A DNA stretch of 64,000 bases from Oxytricha trifallax (Eukaryota; Ciliophora; Spirotrichea; Sporadotrichida; Oxytrichidae). The stretch lies in contig ARYC01000258.1 in NCBI GenBank assembly GCA_000711775.1, positions 62,001 through 126,000 of the forward strand, written 5' to 3'. Both the position numbers and the translations under genes were made by a program. Under the pieces are notes generated by a model. The model was not told the DNA's origin, ran no database searches, and saw only the letters and a list, made by a program, of their open reading frames with translations. Below are positions 12,186 through 23,004 of the stretch, piece by piece; positions within the stretch are counted from its first letter, which is position 1, and the number at the start of each line of letters is the position of its first letter.

Positions 12186-13679
12186 CATTTGAAAAGGAGC
12201 CAGAGCTTAAAGCTCTTGAGTTTGAATCAGAGGTGTTTGTTCTAGAAATAAATATCAGGAAGCAGAGAGCAGAGATAAGTATTTAAACTCTAATCAAAGA
12301 TGTTGAGGAGTTAAAAGAACATCTCCCACTAGAAAAGATTAAAGAATTCTAATGTGATGAATGCTAAAATTTCTTCTCAACTGATTCGAGCTTGAAGAGG
12401 CACATCAAAGAGATGCTCTCTGGGAGAGCTAAGATATATTTTAAGCACGAAAAGGTCGATGGCAGGTATTAGTGCACGACTTGCATGATCTTACACTCAC
12501 TCAGCTAAAGTTAAAAGACACATGCAAAAACATCATTTAAGTGAGTTTTTAATGCAAGATAAAGAAACATAAAAACTTATACCAGCCAAGAGAAATTCCA
12601 ATACTATAGAGTCTTAAAGAGAGCAGGAAGAGAGACTTAAAAGCAGAAACGTTTTGAGTCAATGAACCAACCAGCTAATGAATTATATATAGCATGCTTG
12701 TAAGAGAGAGCTATGTATATACTTGCATTAAATGCAGTAGATCTCAGTTTTTGCATTGACAACTATTTACATATTGATGTGGCTAACAAGGCAAAACTCA
12801 TAGTAGTTGATGAGTATGCTTATAAAGTATATCCTTTCAAATATCTTATTAGGAACGAGCAGTATCAAAATGAGTTTGCCAATGAATACATAATACTAAG
12901 AGAGGCTGATAAAAGGTAATGCAAGAACTTGCTTAAACTCGATAGAGTTATTCTTGGACATGGTTTTATTGCACTACGACTCAAGAAATTTGAAATGACT
13001 CTAAGAGATTATCTCTACCATAATAGATACCCAGATGACTTGAATGAGATACTCACGGAAATGACCAAGGGTGTGATAGAGCTGCATGATCTAGGGTATG
13101 TTCATAGAGATTTGAAGCCAGAAAATGTAATGGTAAATCTCTGTCCTTTAGAAATAGTAGTCATTGATTTCAATAGAGCAATAAGGTAAGAAATAGTGAC
13201 TTTAGCTAAAGTACTAGGCACACCTGGGTACTTCCCAATAAGAGAGAAGTGGACTAATGGCTCTGTTTAGTGGGATGTCTGGGCGGTAGAAGCAATTATT
13301 TTAGAGTGCGATATGGAAAGTATGTCTTACTTCGGAAAAAAGCAAGAAAAGTAATCAATAAGCATGGCTGTTAAACATATAAAGCAGGAAGATGTATGCA
13401 CTTAGATTAAGAAAATGGTTGAGATGATCATAGTAAGAGCTCCAGCATATCCAAGATCATCATTAGAAGATATACTTGAAACATTAAAGAGAGCTAAGTT
13501 CAAGAGATATCACAAAGATAAGCAGATAAAATTTATTTGAATTAATGACACTTATACTCATTAAATATACATTAAATTCAAATCAAACCTGCGTTTTCTC
13601 TACTAACCCCAATAAGACCCCAACTATACCCTACAAATCAAAGCACTTATAAACCTCACTAAGGGGTTTTGGGGTTTTG
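12186..13679. mobile_element. TBE-B: truncated TBE abutting TBE-A in inverted orientation
   Basis: Begins abruptly at 12186, directly after TBE-A, inside the 57-kDa coding region, and runs to a canonical right end GGGGTTTTGGGGTTTTG at 13679. AAT follows (13680-13682), the same trinucleotide that precedes TBE-A (8067-8069). The 22-kDa and transposase half is absent. Sequence is nearly identical to the corresponding part of TBE-A, so the two are young or have been homogenised. Confidence 0.9.
12188..13540 (+). pseudogene. 57-kDa zinc-finger/kinase of TBE-B, N-terminally truncated
   Basis: Starts in the codons for EKEPELKALEFES without an ATG and ends at TGA 13538-13540. Compared with TBE-A, two bases are missing in the second zinc finger (TGCATGATCTTAC, where A has TGCATGAAGTCTTAC), which breaks the frame. 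The kinase half remains open and nearly identical (HRDLKPENVMVNL, DFNRAIR). Missing start plus frameshift means no complete protein. Confidence 0.88.
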
Positions 13680-13682
13680 AAT

Positions 13683-14187
13683 GTGGCCTAGAGATGGAGT
13701 ACATCAAGTGTGAAATAGGTAGGTCTGGAAAAGCAATCAAGGAAGAAGTAGTCGACAGAATCACTTAAAGAAAAAAGAGGGCTAATGGAAATGAGAATAT
13801 CAAGAGAAGGACACAGAGAGGATAATCAATTTTCCAACATCGACATGTGGGACTACCTAGTTCTTAAGTACGGTCCTCAATTCATACTTGAAAAAGAAAA
13901 CATGATACATGAAGACGAATTTAGCGTTCCCGGAGAGGATCTCGTGGATGTTGAATGGTACTTAAATAAAGACTAAACAAGATCTCAAAGAACAGAAGAT
14001 GGGAATAGATAAGTGCAAACCAAGAGTGAGCATGATTTAATGAAGGAGATGCTCAATATCCCGCAAGAATAGGAAAACAACTAGACCTAAGAAATGAAGA
14101 TGATTACTCAGGAGAAACAGAAGGACCCGGAGGATTAAGATAAGGAGGATAGAGTAGAAAAAATAAAAGGGGAGGATGAGCAAATGT
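13683..14187 (+). CDS. Coding fragment ending at TGA 14187, Gln/Glu-rich, unknown
   Basis: Immediately right of TBE-B a plus-strand frame runs openly to TGA (14185-14187) when TAA/TAG are Gln. It contains a folded-looking block (NIDMWDYLVLKYGPQFILEK) and a charged Glu/Lys/Gln-rich tail. GC content is well above that of the flanks. It has no start of its own: the TBE appears to have landed in, or next to, this gene. The WDYLVLKYGP stretch faintly recalls DUSP domains of ubiquitin proteases, but that is too weak to call. Probably the 3' segment of a gene whose other parts lie elsewhere. Confidence 0.55.
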
Positions 14188-14189
14188 GA

Positions 14190-14566
14190 GAGTAATGAAT
14201 TACATGTTTTCACAAATTTTTATTTTAATTATTTTATTGTTTTCACCAAAAGCTAACTAACTTAATAACTTACTAATTAACAAAAATAACAATTCAAATT
14301 AAATTTTGTTGAATTTTTCTAATTAATATTTAATTTACTTTAATGCAAAAAATTAAATGAATAATTTATTGATTTGAAGAAGAAAATATTATTAGCTATA
14401 AAAATAAGGCTTACATTGCCCTTTTATAATAATTCTGCTTAAGAACACTATTCTCTATATCTTTGGGTATGGGAAACGTTATTTCAATTAAATATATCAT
14501 ATAACATTGTATATTTTTAAACAAAATTGTTAAATTCAATATTTTAGATATTTAAATATTAAATCA
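14190..14566. other. AT-rich spacer, no gene seen
   Basis: Homopolymeric AT DNA between the coding fragment and the tail of RE2; nothing recognised. Confidence 0.55.
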
Positions 14567-14693
14567 TACTAATAATAATTATAATATTTATATCAAAATG
14601 AGGTCTCTCGGGATCCCAATCTAAAACATATGATAATGTGTAAGGCACAAGCCCTTTTTGGTTGGGTAGATGAACTCCTTGTTTTATAATTAT

Positions 14694-15101
14694 TCATCTA
14701 CTTTTTTAAATCTTTCCTTTTCTGTTGTTGTTTCTTTGTTTTCTTCTGGGGTTATTTCCTTTTCTTCCTCCTTTCTTTCCAGTCCGTAAGATCTTAACTC
14801 TGCCATCCGAATCTTTATATTTAACTTATATGTTAAAGATCTTAAAAATTATTGGTAATAAGTTTGACTTATTCGTTTTTTGGGAGTAAGTATGTTATTG
14901 TAGACAATCCACTTGTATTTTTACTTTGTTTAGATGTGAGTGATAGTTAGCTTTAATTGAAATGCAGAATGCTTCATTTGCAGTGACGTTTTTTAGCAGG
15001 TTTATGTTAAAAAGTTTTATGTAACCTACTAGATCTTTGGGGGTGTCAACCATTGATGCAGCAACTGCTTTTATAAAAGTTGCGAGCTCATCGTCTATCA
15101 T
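14694..15101 (-). CDS. RE2 C-terminal ORF: helical domain plus basic tail
   Basis: Open frame of 135 residues from MIDDELATFIK to TGA 14694-14696, the longest intact part of RE2. It aligns by eye with RE3: a DTPKDLVGYIK block matches STPKQIRTFLK, and KYKDSDGRVKILR matches KYKHVGDDTVTILR. A strongly basic end follows (GRKGNNPRRKQRNNNRKGK). In RE1 and RE2 this basic tail is in the same frame as the helical domain, whereas in RE3 it is shifted. The basic tail suggests nucleic-acid binding. Further upstream (about 15120-15850) decayed frames keep an acidic motif (EEDWSSVEEKQ) and NQHEEFLCGYED, equivalent to parts of RE3 ORF B. Confidence 0.6.
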
Positions 15102-15837
15102 CTTTACTTTGTCTTATAAGGCGCGTGGTAAAGTTCTTCACAGATAGCAGATATGGAATCTGTGTATATTTTGACAGATTTATAAAAATTGGTGTTGATT
15201 GCATTAATCCAGATAGAGACACAAACTTCTCTGGTTTTAAAACTATCTTAGAGTTTCGCCTTGGAGATTATCTACATTGTTTGTAGGTTAGATCCTACTT
15301 AATATTAATAAATTATCTAATCATTAAACTTTTAATAAGCATCCATTTATAGAACTCATTTTTAATTAATAATTTTTTTATTAATTCTTCTATTTAGCAT
15401 TAAATTATCTCTATGACGTCAGTGAAATAATTTGAATTATAATAAACAACTTAAGATGGGGGAATGATGTATTCAAGATTTAGCCCTTTCTAGCAAGTTT
15501 CTTTGTTGTTTGTAAATTACCTTGATTCTTCTGATTAGGAACTGGATTTGTCATATTCATCGTTGACTTGCTTTTCTTCAACCGAGCTCCAGTCTTCTTC
15601 GTTATCAGTATAAAGCGAATAAAGTGGTTTAAGAGTTAATCTGTTTAATTAGTCAATAGTTTGATCATTAACTATCAAGGCAAAGTACTGTAATATTTTC
15701 TTAATTAGGTTTAATCATCTAGTCTTCAATTATCAAAGTTTTCATTATTTAAAGAGCTTATCTTGAGATCGGTGGTCGCTCTCATTGTTATCTTCGTAGC
15801 CACACAAAAATTCTTCGTGTTAGTTTAGCATCTGCAA

Positions 15838-16092
15838 GCTCGGGCACTTTTCAATTTAAGACTGCTAGTTTGATGATAACCTGATAAGTTGTCTCAATTT
15901 TTTTGTTTAAATTTTAATAAATTAGTAATTTTAACAAATAAAATCAGGCAAATTTTAAACTATTAAGTTTTTATGATTAAAGATAAAAGTTTATCCTAGA
16001 ATTTTCAATCTATTACAAATTTAAGTTAGAAATGTCTTTATTAATTATAAATTAATGTTTATTAATCAAGCCTGATTTTATTTTTTAAACAT
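15838..16092. repeat. Fragment of the P808 foldback family
   Basis: Contains CACTTTTCAATTTAAGACTGCTA, AAATCAGGC and the complementary GCCTGATTT. These match the inner arms and loop of the 47663-48470 element, but the outer arms are missing. Sits at the 5' side of RE2. Confidence 0.55.
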
Positions 16093-16118
16093 ACTGATAT
16101 ATTAAAATTTCAGCTAAT

Positions 16119-16130
16119 CCCCAAAACCCC
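16119..16130. repeat. Solo CCCCAAAACCCC
   Basis: An isolated telomere-like 12-mer, identical to the core of TBE ends, followed by ATGAGTTGTAAGC, which only faintly resembles a TBE end. Could be a relic TBE terminus; no partner end seen nearby. Confidence 0.35.
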
Positions 16131-16439
16131 ATGAGTTGTAAGCTTATGATGGCATATAAGAATTTTTAGAGTAAAAATAAGTAGATAGTTATAGAAATGC
16201 ATCAGATTGGTAATTATAAATCAGATTTGCTCAATAATATGAATAAGTTTTTTGCTTTCCTAATAATGAATATATGTCTTGTTGTCAGTTTTAATGATTT
16301 GAATGTTCACGTTTCCTTAGATGTACTTTTGGATTATCTGCTCAGTGTGAAGAATTGTATTATATCCTTACTTACTTTTTTTATTACTGTTGCATGCTAT
16401 AGCTCTTAGGTGTATTTTAGTTTTAAAGACACTGTTGCT

Positions 16440-18135
16440 ATATTTGTTAACCTTAATTTTATTAATCAAGTTTCTCAAATTTTGAGATGCGATTATTCGC
16501 GGATTTCACATTATCCTTTATAGCATTCAAGCTTTCAGCAACACCTTGTTTGTGGTCTACCATGATCTTGTTAACCTAGTCTATTACGTTTTCAATGTTT
16601 TTATCGACCATTTCGTATTAACGATCGTGCTTGGACTGAGATTGCGTTATTATTTCAAGTTAACTACTATAATTATAAGACAATTCTTTTATCCGATTAT
16701 TAGCACATTCAATTGATTTTGAAGAGTATATTTGTTCATGTACTCTCCTAGCATGGCTGGCCAATGACTCCTGGGTCGCAACCTTAATAGTGGATGCAAC
16801 ACCCCTTATATCAGCGACCAAAATCTTGAAGGCTTATTCTATCTCCTTTCACCCTTAGCAAACCAGCTCTGAAATAGCTGGAAGGTCAATATTTTTAAAC
16901 TTCTCCTCTACCTCTTGTACCTTGATTACGACATCAGCAACTAGATTATGAAGCTTTGCTAGCAGATCAGTCTCCAGAATTTTAGGTGCAATAATGAGTA
17001 GTCGATCATAAAGATCTTTCATAGAGTTTGTGTTCTGCTCTTCAAACCTTGTTGTTATAAGTTCATCAATTTGATTTAACTCAGGGAAGATGGTTCTGTT
17101 TAAGAGTCCGTTATCTCCTCCTCCGTGTGTCTTTAGTTTGAGGATAAGGATTGTGCTTCAAATTGCTGTCCCTAATTTTTTATTGATTCCTATTTACTTA
17201 CTGAGGATTTTAATCATCAATCAAAGGCTTAATTTATTGTTTTGCTTCTATAATTTAGCTTGTCTTCGAAGTACCCTTCTTTTGATGTGATAATATAAAC
17301 TAAGCGGGTGTATTGCTTTTATTCTCTGATTTCCTGACATATAAAGTGTTGATAATCCATTCCTTATGGGCCTTAAAAACCTCGGGTCTGAAACTTTCTT
17401 ACAGCTTTACTTTGACCTGCTTGGAATACTTCTTGCCAATAATCTTTTGGGGAGAGGAAGTTTCCTGCACTTTTTTTATTTAAGTAAAATTAAAAAATTT
17501 TACTTAAATTTAAAAATTTCTATATTTTAAGCGTTATTAAATATTAAGAGGATTTTGAGGTATGAAAGGAACAGTAGTTCCTAAAAATTAGTTAACACAT
17601 AATAAAACAGAGAATAATTGGACACCTAAAATATTTAAGAATTATATATAGTAGATCTATTCCACTATATATTTCTAAAAGTTCTTAAATTAATGTTATT
17701 TAAAAGAATAATGATAGTGCTTGGATAGTGTTTAGAATTAATGCTAAAAGAGATATTAATTAAATTATTAATTAAGTATAATTATAATAATGTAATATGC
17801 CAAGAAAATTGGTTAATAGTTGTTTTAAAAAGATTAATTTAATAAAAAATTTAAAATTAAAAAAAGTGAAGGAAACTTACCTAAAAATTATTTTTATCAT
17901 AAACCAGTGAAGGAAAATTCCTCCCTTCAATCTTTTGCTTCTTAAGGAGTTCCATAATACTTGTCCTCTACTTTTCGTACCTCAGATCCGAAAGCAGCTC
18001 ATCGTTGAAAAATTCTGCTGTATATCCTGAGTCCTCTTACTCATATTTGAAAGCCACCACCTATAAAAGCTTCTTATTTGGTTTTTTCTGGATACCTTTA
18101 CATCTTTGTTTCTATTTAATTCTATATTGTCAACT
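16440..18135 (-). pseudogene. Coiled-coil gene in at least two coding blocks, interrupted
   Basis: Minus-strand coding DNA in the ciliate code. Block 1 (18135-17890) reads …YEQEDSGYTAEFFNDELLSDL…. Block 2 (about 17460-16440) reads VQETSSPQKIIGKK… then, after a one-base shift near 17090, a long heptad-rich stretch (FPELNQIDELITTRF … NRIKELSYNYSSQ). A single TGA lies in that stretch (near 16850). The blocks are separated by a 430-bp AT-rich insert with short inverted ends. Predicted: mostly alpha-helical, coiled-coil protein, perhaps structural. Family not recognised. Either a germline gene with an internal eliminated sequence or a decaying copy; the shifts could also be read errors. Confidence 0.55.
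17455..17887. repeat. AT-rich insert with inverted ends inside the coiled-coil gene
   Basis: Ends are near-inverted (GGAAGTTTCCTGCACTTTTTTTA on the left; complement AAAAAAGTGAAGGAAACTTACC on the right). The insert is far richer in AT than the flanking coding DNA and contains a small palindrome around TATAGTAGATCTATTCCACTATA. Behaves like an internal eliminated sequence or small transposon; exact pointers not resolved. Confidence 0.5.
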
Positions 18136-18139
18136 TATT

Positions 18140-18698
18140 TATAAGGAAAACTGTTGATAAATATAGAAGTGCTCAAATTAAATTTTTCTTATTTTGTATA
18201 TTGCTTTTTTTTTAAATCTGAATTTCACTATGCCTTAAATTGCTATTTATAAATAATTGACTACTATTCTTAACTATATTAATTTTTATATAATTAACAT
18301 GAATTTTGTAAAAGTATTACAAAGTCATACAAAGTGTTAAACAAATAAATTGAAATTATTATCCAAAGTAAAATAAACAAAGATCTAGTTATCTTTTGAC
18401 AACTTGCACTAATACTACAAGCAACATTATGGTATTATTGAATTAGTAAATAAATTGAGTGTTGAAAAGGTCTCATCCTTTTTAGTAAAATCATAGTGTG
18501 TAAGAAAGATAGATTTGATTTAGTCAAAATTTGTTTGAAATTCCATAGGTTGCTTTTTTAAAAATATTTTGTTAGAGTTTTTAAGAGTTTCTAACTCTCT
18601 GAAATACTTTAACTGAGTTTGTAATACTTCTTAAATGCTTGATCATGACTACCAAACATCGATGGGGTTTGCTTAAACATCATAATTTTGAGATTTTA
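18140..18698. other. AT-rich spacer, no gene seen
   Basis: No supported frame or repeat. Confidence 0.5.
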
Positions 18699-18703
18699 CA
18701 AAG

Positions 18704-18745
18704 TAGAGTAAATTTTAACCACCAATGGGTTAATTTTTACTCCTT
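18704..18745. repeat. Left palindromic terminal repeat of the MT-A70 transposon
   Basis: GAGTAAATTTTAACC…GGGTTAATTTTTACTC is a near-palindrome, so it matches the right end (22937-22978) in either orientation. Confidence 0.65.
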
Positions 18746-18889
18746 ATTTAAAAGTTTATACTGTTGAAAAATATTGACTAGTTTCAGTTTAAAGGGATAT
18801 TATTATTTTTTTTTTGTAGCTTAAGAATTAAAAACTTTAGCTCTCAATTAAATTCACTCATATCATAAAATTGTTATTCTATTAACTAG

Positions 18890-19722
18890 GCTATGAGCTT
18901 AGAGGATTCCCCTCCTGGTCTATGATCCCTCTTTAATGGAGTTGCATCACCAATTGCTTAAAGTTGACAAGTTCTTCAACCAGACCCCTAAGATCGTTAA
19001 TCTCATTTCTTACTCTCTAGTTCTATTCCATAAATTTTTACTTAGATTTAGCACCGGGATTCTGACTCTATTTTTCTTCATCTTAGTTGTGCTATCTAAA
19101 TTTTCTTTTTTTGCTCTGCTTTAGTAAATATGCAGACCTTCCTTTGTTTACTAAATTACAATGACAAATTATTATAAGCTTACCGCTATAAGAAATAGAA
19201 TTATTCAGAGCCTCTATGAATTTTGGCTTCATATGCACTAGGTTATTTTGTGAGGAGTCAAGTCTTATCCTTCTCTATTCTTTGGCACTTTGTATCATAT
19301 TGTTGACTTCATCTGTATTTAATGATAGCAGAACATCTGTAATCCATTTTTTGTCTAAATGGAGCCAATCAATTTAATAGGGAACGTGTTTCAAAAGAGA
19401 GGGCTTGCCTCAGCGTGCGATAGGAAGTCATATGCTGTCAGACCCTCAATTTGAGGAACAGTTGAAACTATCACATCACATCGTTTTAAGAACTATTGAA
19501 ATTTACTATTAAAATATTACCTCTTTCTCTCCTTTTAGTATGCTTCTACAGAAGTATATATTTGAGCTATTCATCTTGGGCAGACACTCCCCACATTCCT
19601 ATTTGAAAAAATCGTAAAGCTCTTTTGACCCAATTTTATTCCTCACCAAGCTGACATGGATCTCTTGTAAATTATTGGTTGAGAGCATTTGGATAGTTTA
19701 AAGGGGCTTATTGAAAAATATT
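18890..19722 (-). pseudogene. Unknown transposon-encoded protein
   Basis: Minus-strand frames with good codon character: MLSTNNLQEIHVSLVRNK… (start near 19710), CGECLPKMN, then, after a shift, a well-folded-looking stretch VIVSTVPQIEGLTAYDF, and near the end a short coiled coil (INDLRGLVEELVNFKQLV). At least three small shifts or TGAs divide it. Family not recognised. By analogy with the 22-kDa protein of TBEs it may be an accessory transposition protein; that is inference. Confidence 0.4.
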
Positions 19723-19870
19723 TAATACCCTGCTTAATAATAATAAGGCTTATTTAAAATAAGCTATTAAATTAACAATTATTAGTAGCTAACTAAATTA
19801 CTTTACCTCATAGTGAATTATCTATATAGAAATAATTTTTAAATAAAGTTTAATAACTTTATAAAGAAAA

Positions 19871-21480
19871 AATGGAAAGTAATATTAAGGATGCATTTAA
19901 GCAGCAAGACATAAGAGAATTTTTCGATCAGAAAATCTTTTGATCTCAATCGAGAATTAAAACATTGAAGACTCTAGCATTTTTTTGAAATAATGAAAAT
20001 AATCCTGGTGACTAAATTTTACTTTGTAAAACCACAAGTCGAATAGTGCCTGGGCACTACGATGTAGAAAATTTCAAATTAATTTCACTAACCTAATCGT
20101 GAATCAAGACTCTTGAAGACGCCCATGTATAGTGAATTGATGGTTAGACCTACAGCACTGTCATTATTGATCCACGGCGTCTGATTGGTCTTAGTAGTTC
20201 TGACTGCTAGGTGGGAAATGCTTTAACTGCAGAACAAGTTGATGAAGCAATAAAATTTATAGAATAATTGCAGATTCATACTATGCAGAAAATAGTTCAC
20301 TCCGGAGCAAATATTGCTAAAATAATTAGATTACCAAAAATTTCTCAGAAACACCATAATTAGGACCTTTATCCTCCATATCGAGCACAGTAAGTTGTTT
20401 ATTTTTTAATCGAAAAAGCCAAAACTTTTATTTTTATCAAGATCAAAAGTCTATTACAAAGAGTCTAAACAAACAGCTGAAATGTAAAAGAGTGAAAAAA
20501 TTCTTAATTTATTACATGATTATTGGTGCACTAAGAGTCAGTTAATGACACGCTTTAAATTGAGTAGATGCTAAATAGATAAGATAATTGGAATAAGTTT
20601 ACAAAAGAAGGACCACAAATAACTATGTTAAACTAACTCAAGACTTTTCAAATCAAGACTCATAAATTAAGTAATAAACTCTGCTCAATTTCATAATCAG
20701 CAAATCTAATCTGCTTAACAAGTCCAATAGAAATTAAACCAAACTCTTGGAATAAGTATATCAACGAAACAGATAAGAAATATCATGGCCAGGATTTAGG
20801 GTTTGCTTATAATAAGGTGCAGATGATTGACACAAATAGCAACGACTGTCTAATGCAAAGGTAACTTGCAGCCTTTAACTTCGTCTAATACATGGATGAT
20901 AAGAAGCTGCTTATCAATATTGTGGAAACCAGTATCTAGAATCAATCTAATATTAGCAAAAGCTGGAGTTAAAAAGGTTCAAGAAATTAATAATGACCGA
21001 TTAGTTTGAGTATATGGAGTGAATATGATTGCGTCAGTACTAAGTGACGGGAGAGTTTTTTTTACACTTAATATTGGGGGAAAAAACAATAGCAGTAACG
21101 TAATTTACTTCATTCATTAGATCATTGATTATGTTGATGAGAATGAGCTAAACTGGAGACCGAATGTAGTTTTTATTTTGGACAACGTAACTTATTACAA
21201 AAGTGTTGTGGTACTTCAAAAATTTAGATTGATCTGTATTACAGTCATGCATCTCGGCCCTTATTAATTTCAATTGGCCCATATAGAAAACCTTTTGCAG
21301 CAATTAAAAAGGATAGACCATTGATGACTGAGCTATCTAGCAGAGAAGAGTTTATAAAAGTTTGATTCTACAGATTTTGACTATTAATTTTGATTGGATT
21401 AGGGAAAGTTTTTTTCAGCTTTCTCAATCATGCTAAAGATGATGTTCACCTCAAAAAGATTTGATCATTGACACACACAG
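19871..21480 (+). pseudogene. IS630/Tc1-type DDE transposase, decayed
   Basis: Plus-strand frames: an N-terminal part around ATG 19871, helix-turn-helix-like DNA near 20210-20400 (GNALTAEQVDEAIKF), then the catalytic core. Position one reads INIVETS followed by SKSWSQKG, the usual [D]E…W..KG context with the Asp not seen. Position two is VVFILDNVTYYKS. Position three is LGPYQFQLAHIENLLQQLK, equivalent to the PYSPxxNPIE block. Several frame changes mean it is not intact. The core resembles the TBE transposase superfamily but is not a TBE copy. Its 3' end meets the MT-A70 gene tail-to-tail. Confidence 0.68.
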
Positions 21481-22835
21481 TTTGAGCTTGTAAATATACA
21501 TGAATACCATAGAAAAAAAAATTTAAATAACCTAAAAGATATTAAAACTAAAACACCCTGAATGAATAAATAAAAATTAAAGTCTTAGACTTAGTATAAT
21601 AATTAAACTATAAGAAATTTTTAATTTCTCACTATTTTAAATACTTCTACAATTTATTTATTTATATTTAGTTTTATAAATAAATTATTTAAGTTAATTA
21701 ATTAATTATTTATAATTTTTATCCTCAATTCCTCCTCCTCTCCTATCTCATTCCCAATGTGAACTGTATGCATCCTATTTGAATTTGATCTTGTAAAGAT
21801 CTCCAATCTGTACTCCACTCCAAACAATTCAACAATCATGTTCCAGAATTCTTATGGTTTCTCCGAATGCTCTCTTCTCTCTTCATGTATTTCATCTTGA
21901 ATTCTATCAATCATGCTTTTATATAAGCTACCCTTGACTTCAATCAAGCATTATTCCTTATAATATTGTGAACTTTTACTAGTTATAGGATTTCCCTTAT
22001 TTGTGTACTTAAACCAAGTAAGTGTCTTGACTACCTCATAACCCTACTATTTTAAAATTTTTAATCCATCGTTTTGAGTATTGAAGAGTGTCCAGTAGAA
22101 TATGATGCCTTCTTATTGAATTTATTTTAATGGAATTTATCTAAAGCTCTTTATTGATAGATATTGATATGGAAGCTCCTTTTAATCCTTCCAGGGATTA
22201 TCTTTGACAACTATCTTGAATAGACAGCCAATCACTTTGGACATTGTAGATCTTAGATTCTCCCAGAGATAATCGTTTCTAATATCTGACCTCATATTTA
22301 TTGGCATCCCACATTTAAATTACTATCCGAAAAAGTTCAATCATTTCTAACAAATGTATCCACCCTTAACTTTAAAAACAAACTCTGGAAGTTTTAAATG
22401 AGATTAATTTGGATCTTGCTGCTACTTATAGAATTTCATGTTGCCATAATTCCATCTATTTAAAACTTCTTCATCATATAGTGTTTATTTTTAAGGTATC
22501 TACGACATTTCTACTTTTGCGCAACATTTCATGTGTCTATGACAGTTAAAGAGGGTATCGAAAGTATCGTCACATCCCAAGCATTCCAAGTTTTATTTGA
22601 TTCTATGATATTCTTTGCAAGTTTTTGATTTGCTCCAATGAGTTGCTCTGGATTATGGATTGGCATAAGGGGTTCTGCAGTAAGTACAGACGAATTCTAT
22701 ATCTTCCTGAAGATCTTGAAATGCATGTCTCGTTAGTTCTTCAAAAAGTAATTGATTGAAGTTTGTTTGCTGAGGCTGCATTCCAATGTGAGTTTTATTT
22801 ATATTGTTGTTTCGAAATTTTCCATATTTAACCAT
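21451..22835 (-). CDS. C2H2 zinc-finger / MT-A70 (N6-adenine) methyltransferase-like protein
   Basis: ATG 22835 (MVKYGKFRNNN…). Two Cys/His fingers near residues 50-110 (CTYCRTPYANPQSRATH, CLGCDDTFDTLFNCHRH). A single TGA at 22341-22343 lies between these and the catalytic part in the same frame. The MT-A70 domain follows: IVVKDNPWKD (DNPW in place of DPPW), LPYQYLSIKSF, GIIFYWTLFNT, GYEVVKTLTWFKY, YKEQCLIEVKG, EERREHSEKPQEFWNMI, LFGVEYRLEIFTRS, HIGNEI. These blocks appear in the order and spacing of the METTL3/14-MTA1/MTA9 family. The real C-terminus is probably near 21715; the frame formally continues to TGA 21451. The altered motif suggests weakened catalysis or a regulatory, MTA9-like subunit. 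Expected to act on DNA or RNA adenine. Confidence 0.82.
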
Positions 22836-23004
22836 TGTGCATTGAAATATTGGAAGAATTTTAAATATTTAATAGTTCACTGTTTGGTATTGAACTTTCC
22901 AAGAGTGTAATCATAATAAAATGTTTTGCATATAGTTTCGGGGTAAATTTAAACCATGCATGGGTTAATTTTTACTCCCAAAGACGAAAGAATAATTTTT
23001 TATA

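Larger units (their letters stand above)
14567..16100 (-). mobile_element. Retroelement copy RE2
   Basis: Minus-strand RE-family copy. The 3' end on the left has a (TTA)-like tail (about 14567-14585) and a hairpin (minus GGGATCCCGAGAGACC, about 14603-14618). After it comes a segment (GGGCTTGTGCCTTAC…) that matches RE1 around 660-712, showing common 3' UTRs. The 5' boundary is blurred by a P808-type foldback fragment at about 15838-16092. No clear target duplication found. Confidence 0.6.
18704..22978. mobile_element. 4.3-kb DNA transposon carrying DDE transposase and MT-A70 methyltransferase
   Basis: Ends are about 38-bp inverted repeats that are themselves nearly palindromic: GAGTAAATTTTAACCACCAA… on the left; on the right the inward sequence is GAGTAAAAATTAACCCATGC. 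CAAAG lies just outside both ends (18699-18703 and 22979-22983), a candidate 5-bp target duplication. Three coding regions: unknown gene (minus), IS630/Tc1-type transposase (plus), zinc-finger MT-A70 protein (minus). The layout mimics TBE (three genes, 4.1-4.3 kb), but the ends lack C4A4 and the methyltransferase replaces the kinase. I know of no described element like this. Confidence 0.7.

Noticed and set aside
15080-15286. Plus-strand ORF of 68 residues
   Set aside because: Antisense to RE2 coding sequence.
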